From Kribbella italica (GTDB taxonomy: Bacteria > Actinomycetota > Actinomycetes > Propionibacteriales > Kribbellaceae), in the NCBI RefSeq assembly GCF_014205135.1, contig NZ_JACHMY010000001.1, positions 2,666,001 through 2,730,000 on the forward strand: a stretch of 64,000 nucleotides of DNA. The letters run 5' to 3'. Under the pieces are notes generated by a model. The model searched no databases and was not told the DNA's origin. It saw nothing but the letters and a program-made list of their open reading frames with translations. The position numbers and the translations under genes were made by a program. Of this stretch, positions 59,935 through 64,000 are shown in pieces (the first letter of the stretch is position 1; each line of letters begins with the position of its first letter).

Positions 59935-60738
59935 TCAGGCGTAGGATCCGACGGGCTCATCGCCCGCGTCCGCGGGACCGGAGCCGAGCCCGTAACGTCT
60001 CAGCGCCGTGACCAGGCTGCCCTGTTCCTGGGCCTTGACCAGGTCGCCCGCGACGATGCGGAGTTTGGTGTTGCTGTTCTGGGAACCGCGGGCCAGGATC
60101 ACCTGCGCGATATCAGCGCTGACCCCGTAACGGCGCATCACAATGCCCTGAGCCTGCCCGATGACCGTCCGGGTACCGAGCGCGGTCTGCAACTGCTCGA
60201 TCAGGGACCGGCTGTCGGTGAACAGTTGCACGTTGTCGAAGGCAACACCCGCGTGCAGGGTGAACAGCAACACCAGGTCGTAGCTCAAAGCGTCGAACGC
60301 GTTCGGCTTGGCCGAGAACAGTCCGATGGCGGCGCCGAGGTCGTTGCTGGTCGGCAGCGGCAACCACACGGTGCTGCGATAGCCGGCCGCGAGAGCGGCC
60401 TGGGAGAACCGTGGCCACCGCGGGTCGGTCATGGTGTCGCGGATACGGTGCGGTTCGGCATAGGTGAGAACCTGTGAGACCGGCCCGGCCACCTCCAGCA
60501 TCGCCGCCAACAGCGCCGACTCCGTGGCCTCGTCCTGTTCGTCGCTGCCGGTCCTGGCGACCGCCTCCGGACCATCAGCGCTGTTGACCACGATCACCGC
60601 CTCCGAACAGTCCGCGACCGTGGCGACGACCCGTCGACCGAACCGCTCCAGCACCGCGGCGACATCGTCGCCGTCAACCAGCCGCCCGACCTCAGCGAGC
60701 TCCTGCGCCACCGACAAGAGGTCGTCCGTCATCGCCAT
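59935..60738 (-). CDS. GAF and ANTAR domain regulator
   Basis: A 267-residue cytoplasmic sensor. Residues about 25-180 form a GAF domain (EAVIVVNSADGPEAVA, WLPLPTSNDLGAAIGLFSAKP, FTLHAGVAFDNVQ); residues about 190-245 are an ANTAR RNA-binding three-helix domain (LQTALGTRTVIGQAQGIVMRRYGVSADIAQ). ANTAR proteins prevent transcription termination by binding tandem hairpins in nascent RNA. Start at 60738 or two codons later. No partner kinase is adjacent. Its signal and target RNAs are unknown. Confidence 0.9.
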   Translation of the reverse strand: MAMTDDLLSVAQELAEVGRLVDGDDVAAVLERFGRRVVATVADCSEAVIVVNSADGPEAVARTGSDEQDEATESALLAAMLEVAGPVSQVLTYAEPHRIRDTMTDPRWPRFSQAALAAGYRSTVWLPLPTSNDLGAAIGLFSAKPNAFDALSYDLVLLFTLHAGVAFDNVQLFTDSRSLIEQLQTALGTRTVIGQAQGIVMRRYGVSADIAQVILARGSQNSNTKLRIVAGDLVKAQEQGSLVTALRRYGLGSGPADAGDEPVGSYA

Positions 60739-61079
60739 CTTCCCTACTGCCAGTCCGGCTCACGAGTAGTACCGCCACGCCCTCTGCGCGCCGGGCACGC
60801 CGCACGCTACACCGGGCGGCCCCTGCCCGCAGCCACCCACCGATCGGCCGGCTCGGCCAGGCCGCGAAAGAACTGACCAGGGTGTCGGCCTGTCAACACA
60901 GGACCACCCACGGTCAACAAGCGATCCACCTGACAACACGGGAAATGGGGCTGTCGAGTGCGCTTGCAACGTCGTTCAGTACCCCGACGAGTGCTGTCGT
61001 CGACGGACAAGACGGCGACGGCGGCACCGGTGACCGGCCAAGCTCGTCGATGTCAGGGTCAAGCCAGGTCATGCCCGGA
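60739..61079. other. Gap without recognisable gene
   Basis: A 341-nt gap upstream of the GAF-ANTAR gene. It holds two GTTGAC-like hexamers facing the ANTAR gene (minus strand, near 60890-60920) that could be -35 elements, but no clear -10, hairpin or coding relic. Confidence 0.4.
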
Positions 61080-61976
61080 TCAGCTGAACAACATCCCGAG
61101 CCACGCTTCGGCCACGCTGACGAACTGGACGATCGCCACCGCACTCACCGCAACCTGTACGACGGCAAGCGCCGCGACGCCCGTACTACCCCGCCACCGA
61201 CTCGCCGGCTCAGGACCGGCGATCGCCGCAACTCGCTCGACCGCCGTCGACCCGTGCAACCCGAGCGCCGGCGCCGGCCCTCGCCCGGATCCCGCCACCG
61301 ACGCCTTCGCCACCGCGCGCGCAACCACCGTCCGGTCGCCGACCTCGGCGGCCGCGTCCTCGTCGGCCGACCGTTCGGCCAGGTACGTGATCAGGCTCGC
61401 GAGCTTGGTCAGCAGCGGGTTCATCGCCGCCGAGGACGCCGCGATCGCGACCAGGAAGTGGTGCCGCCGGTTCAGGTGCGAGCGCTCGTGCGCGAGCAGC
61501 ACCTTCCGCTCGACCGGGTCCAGCAGGCTCAGCATCCCCGAGGTCACCAGCACGTGCCCCGGCCGGCCCGGGATCGCGACCGCGAACGGCTCGGGCAGGT
61601 CGGCGACCACGAGCCCGCCGTACGGCGCACCGACCGCGCGCAGTTCACCGACCGCGCGGCGACGGCGTACGGCCTCACGGAGAAGGCGGACCGTCCCGGC
61701 GAGCAGAACCAGCGCCGCGATCGACGCGAGCCAACCCGGGACTGGCTTCGGCAGGCCGAGCTCGGGCCGGTTGTCGAAGGCGTTCAGCGGCGGCAAATCG
61801 TCGAACAACGTCAACGAGAGCAGCGTCAGGCTGCACGTGGAGGCGAGCGCGGCAACAGCAGCGCCGGCCGTCGCCAGCCGTACCGCCGCAGCAGGCGACA
61901 ACAGGTCGGCCATCCACTGCGTGGCCCACGGGAACAGGAAGCTCAGCACCAGGGGCAAGTAGACCCAGATCCTCAC
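61080..61976 (-). CDS. M56 family metallopeptidase, BlaR1-like
   Basis: A 298-residue membrane protease: hydrophobic spans at about 5-25, 35-65 and 85-105, then a cytosolic zinc site LLAHERSHLNRRHH (HExxH about residue 164) and further spans, ending in a short hydrophobic tail. There is no C-terminal penicillin-binding sensor domain, as in most actinobacterial M56 proteins paired with BlaI. Start GTG 61976 overlaps the BlaI stop (GTGA). It likely cleaves the co-encoded BlaI-type repressor on an unknown signal. Confidence 0.9.
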   Translation of the reverse strand: MRIWVYLPLVLSFLFPWATQWMADLLSPAAAVRLATAGAAVAALASTCSLTLLSLTLFDDLPPLNAFDNRPELGLPKPVPGWLASIAALVLLAGTVRLLREAVRRRRAVGELRAVGAPYGGLVVADLPEPFAVAIPGRPGHVLVTSGMLSLLDPVERKVLLAHERSHLNRRHHFLVAIAASSAAMNPLLTKLASLITYLAERSADEDAAAEVGDRTVVARAVAKASVAGSGRGPAPALGLHGSTAVERVAAIAGPEPASRWRGSTGVAALAVVQVAVSAVAIVQFVSVAEAWLGMLFS

Positions 61977-62350
61977 GACCCCTCCTCCGGCCGACTCGAC
62001 AGCCACTGCTGCAGGATCTGCGCCTCGTCGTCATCCAGTCCGGCGGCGAATTCGCGCAGCACCTTCTCCCGGTCCCCGACCCCGCTCAGCGTCGTCCGCA
62101 ACTGTGCGGCGACCGACGACGCCTCGTCCTTGATCGGCCAGTAGACGTGCGCACGCCCCCGCTCGGCCCGCTCGAGCACTCCCTTCGCCGCCAGCCGAGT
62201 CAGGATCGTCTGAACAGTGTTGTACGCCAGCCCGTCGCCGACCTGCGCCTGCACCTCGGACGTCGTCAGCGGGGAGCGCGACGCCCACAGCGCGGCCATC
62301 ACCTGCGCCTCCAGTTCACCGGCTCCCCGCCGTCCACCCTTCTCGGTCAC
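61973..62350 (-). CDS. BlaI/MecI/CopY family repressor
   Basis: A 125-residue winged-helix repressor: ELEAQVMAALWASRSPLTTSEVQ, HTH with AYNTVQTILTRLAAKGVL and wing ERGRAHVYWPI, and C-terminal dimerisation helices ending LQQWLSSRPEEGS. Start is GTG 62350. It lies 36 nt downstream of the phosphoesterase gene and is coupled to M56. It probably represses its own operon and targets elsewhere until cleaved by the M56 protein. Confidence 0.92.
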   Translation of the reverse strand: MTEKGGRRGAGELEAQVMAALWASRSPLTTSEVQAQVGDGLAYNTVQTILTRLAAKGVLERAERGRAHVYWPIKDEASSVAAQLRTTLSGVGDREKVLREFAAGLDDDEAQILQQWLSSRPEEGS

Positions 62351-62386
62351 GAAGGCAAGCCTAGGTGCAGCTTCGGCGTCAGCGCC

Positions 62387-64000
62387 TCAGCCGTCGTTCT
62401 CCGCTGACGGGATCACCGCGCCCGGTACGTCGGCCGGGGCGAAGATCTTGTCCTCGCCGGGGTACGGCGTCGACCAGTCGTGCACCTGGTACCAGTCGAA
62501 GTGGTTCATCTGGGCCGGGTTCGCGAAGTCCGCGCGGGCGTCGGGCCCGGTGAGCTTCTGCTGGGTCTTCCAGCTGTCCCACTGTGCTGCGACCGTCTGC
62601 TGGTCCGCCGGTACGACGGCCTTCGGCGCGGGCGCTGCGTTCGGGTTCTGTGCCGCGGGGACGTCCGCGCCACACGGCGGTGGTGTGGCCAGGCCCGCGG
62701 TCAGCGAGGTCCGGTTCGGGACGGCGTTGAACGGCGTGAGATCGGGTCGCTCGGTGAACGCGGAGGCCATCGGGGTGGCCGCGGTGTCCTTCTGGTTCAT
62801 CGGCTTCACGCCGAGAATCTGCTCGATCGTGCGGATCATCGTGATCTGGGTGTAGTACCGGCTGTCGACGACGCCGTGCCGCGCGTACGGGCTGATGATC
62901 TGGATCGGCGCCCGGTGCCCGTCGACGTGGTCCAGGCCGGCCTGGGAGTCGTCCTCGACGACGAAGATCGCGGAGTCCTTCCAGTACTTGCTGTGCGAGA
63001 TCTGGTCGATGATCTTGCCGGTGGCCAGGTCGTTGTCGGCGACCTGGGCGGCGCCGTTCGGCGGGCCGCCGGTGTGGTCGCTGGACAGCCAGAACATGTT
63101 CAGGTTCGCCGGGCCGTGCTTCGCGAAGTCACGCTTCCAGATCTCGTACCGGTACAGGTCCGGGACGTCGGTGTCGAACTTCGGGAAGCCGTGCACCGAC
63201 ACCTCGTTCAGCGACGGGATCGGCGACGAGGACACCAGCGGGTACGCCGTGCTCTGCCCGGTCGCGGCCATGTTCTTGGTGTCGCAGTACAGGTTCTGCC
63301 AGGTCGCCCCGGCCGGCTTGGTGAGGAACTGCTGGAACTCACCGAAGTCGCGCACGGTCTTGCCGGTCGCCTGCACACCGGTCCAGATGAACCCGGTGCG
63401 CTGGTGGCCGAGGGCATCGTCCTCGGTGTCGTAGCTGCGCAGGTACTCACCGGCCGATGACTCGGTGTACTCCGGGTTGTCGGCCTGCATCAGCCAGTTG
63501 TGGCCCTCGGCGGAGTTCGTGCCGACGTCGTAGGTGTTGTCGTAGAGGCCGAACTGCTTGGTCATCGCGTGCTGGTTCGGCGTCACGTTCTCGCCGTACT
63601 GCGCGAGCGCCGGGTCGCCGTTGCCCTCGGCAATGTCACCGAACAACTGGTCGTACGTGCGGTTCTCCTTGACGATCAGGAAGACGTGCTTGATCGTCGA
63701 CGGGTCGCCGAGCCGCGCCGGAACCGGAACGGGTTTGGTGTGCCCACGCCCCTTGTTCGCGACCTGTGCGGCGCCCTTGGTCCAGCCGTTCTGCGCGAAC
63801 ACCTTGGCCGTCTCGGCCTTGATCGCGTGGTCGTCGGGCAGCCGGAACTTGGTCAGGCTTGACGTCGTGTCGTGCGTCGCGTGGCCGGCCGCCGTGGTGG
63901 TCCGGCGAGCGTCGATGCCGCGGGTGTTGGTGACCAGGACGTCCTTGCCGACGGTGGTGATCTCGGCCGGGAAGTAGTCCGTCGGCAGCAGCCCGACGTA
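62387..64000 (-). CDS. YncE/phosphoesterase-family secreted protein (5' part outside window)
   Basis: The last 537 residues of a protein of the bifunctional YncE/alkaline-phosphatase-like type. The N-terminal edge shows the propeller-to-phosphatase linker (PTDYFPAEITTVGKDVLVTN). The phosphoesterase domain has HVFLIVKENRTYDQLFGDI, NQHAMTKQFGLYDNTY, SAEGHNWLMQ, FVVEDDSQAGLDHVDGHRAP and ISPYARHG, matching the phosphatidylinositol-type/AlkP-like superfamily metal site. It is likely exported. The C-terminal 100 residues are Pro/Ala-rich. The true start lies beyond 64000. Confidence 0.85.
   Translation of the reverse strand, partial: YVGLLPTDYFPAEITTVGKDVLVTNTRGIDARRTTTAAGHATHDTTSSLTKFRLPDDHAIKAETAKVFAQNGWTKGAAQVANKGRGHTKPVPVPARLGDPSTIKHVFLIVKENRTYDQLFGDIAEGNGDPALAQYGENVTPNQHAMTKQFGLYDNTYDVGTNSAEGHNWLMQADNPEYTESSAGEYLRSYDTEDDALGHQRTGFIWTGVQATGKTVRDFGEFQQFLTKPAGATWQNLYCDTKNMAATGQSTAYPLVSSSPIPSLNEVSVHGFPKFDTDVPDLYRYEIWKRDFAKHGPANLNMFWLSSDHTGGPPNGAAQVADNDLATGKIIDQISHSKYWKDSAIFVVEDDSQAGLDHVDGHRAPIQIISPYARHGVVDSRYYTQITMIRTIEQILGVKPMNQKDTAATPMASAFTERPDLTPFNAVPNRTSLTAGLATPPPCGADVPAAQNPNAAPAPKAVVPADQQTVAAQWDSWKTQQKLTGPDARADFANPAQMNHFDWYQVHDWSTPYPGEDKIFAPADVPGAVIPSAENDG

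Noticed and set aside
1..64000. CRISPR arrays, tRNA or rRNA genes, intact transposases
   Set aside because: No regularly spaced repeats, no cloverleaf-like GTTC-A stretches with matching acceptor stems noticed, and no DDE or tyrosine/serine recombinase motifs in any frame.

Overview
The window is high-GC actinobacterial chromosome. Gene families, codon use and the density of carbohydrate loci look most like Kribbella or a close relative in the Nocardioidaceae/Kribbellaceae. That placement is an inference from gene content; no rRNA or other phylogenetic marker is present. I see no tRNA, rRNA, CRISPR array, prophage or intact insertion sequence.

Layout. (1) 1-3867: the 3' part of a peptide/sugar-type ABC importer (permease and binding lipoprotein on the minus strand), divergent from a ROK regulator. 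(2) 4041-11668: a mixed block with a secreted epoxide-hydrolase-like lipoprotein, a MerR regulator, a BBE-type flavoprotein oxidase, a decayed TAP-type hydrolase, a FusB-like EF-G-binding protein, and a MarR regulator with an MMPL exporter that has a clear palindrome before it. (3) 11735-40126: a 28-kb plant-polysaccharide locus. It holds L-fuconate dehydratase and its GntR regulator, a plus-strand operon (GH95, two LplB/YtcP-type permeases, binding protein, GH43, GH36), a secreted GH53 galactanase divergent from a LacI regulator with two near-identical operators, a minus-strand operon with overlapping genes (GH78, Tat-exported binding protein, two permeases, GH106), a secreted GH101/GH129-like enzyme and an Asp-box sialidase-like protein. 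The enzyme set fits trimming of fucosylated, galactosylated and rhamnosylated side chains such as those of rhamnogalacturonan I or arabinogalactan.

(4) 40089-46157: a second MerR paralogue, a secreted CocE/S15 hydrolase, a tandem DUF1048 pair with an alpha/beta hydrolase, and a decaying stretch with fragments of a TAP hydrolase, a glyoxalase-fold protein and an ABC-2 permease. (5) 46287-59828: a metal and metalloid resistance island. It contains an ArsR-type sensor with a P1B-4 ATPase (SPC motif), a broken csoR, DUF6153 and DUF305 proteins, and a CopB-type ATPase (CPH motif) behind an intact CsoR-like operator. The arsenic part follows: an MFS transporter with a flavoprotein carrying a vicinal-cysteine tail, divergent from arsR and an ArsO-like monooxygenase, then a four-gene operon of translationally coupled genes (ArsR-phosphatase fusion, ArsC with helical N-terminal domain, aquaporin, ArsC). 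No ArsB, ACR3 or ArsM is visible. (6) 59935-64000: a GAF-ANTAR regulator, a BlaI/M56 (BlaR1-like) pair and the 3' part of a large secreted YncE/phosphoesterase protein.

Many genes overlap by 4 nt (ATGA or GTGA), so the operons can be read with confidence. Most long ORFs opposite these genes are high-GC shadows and are left out.
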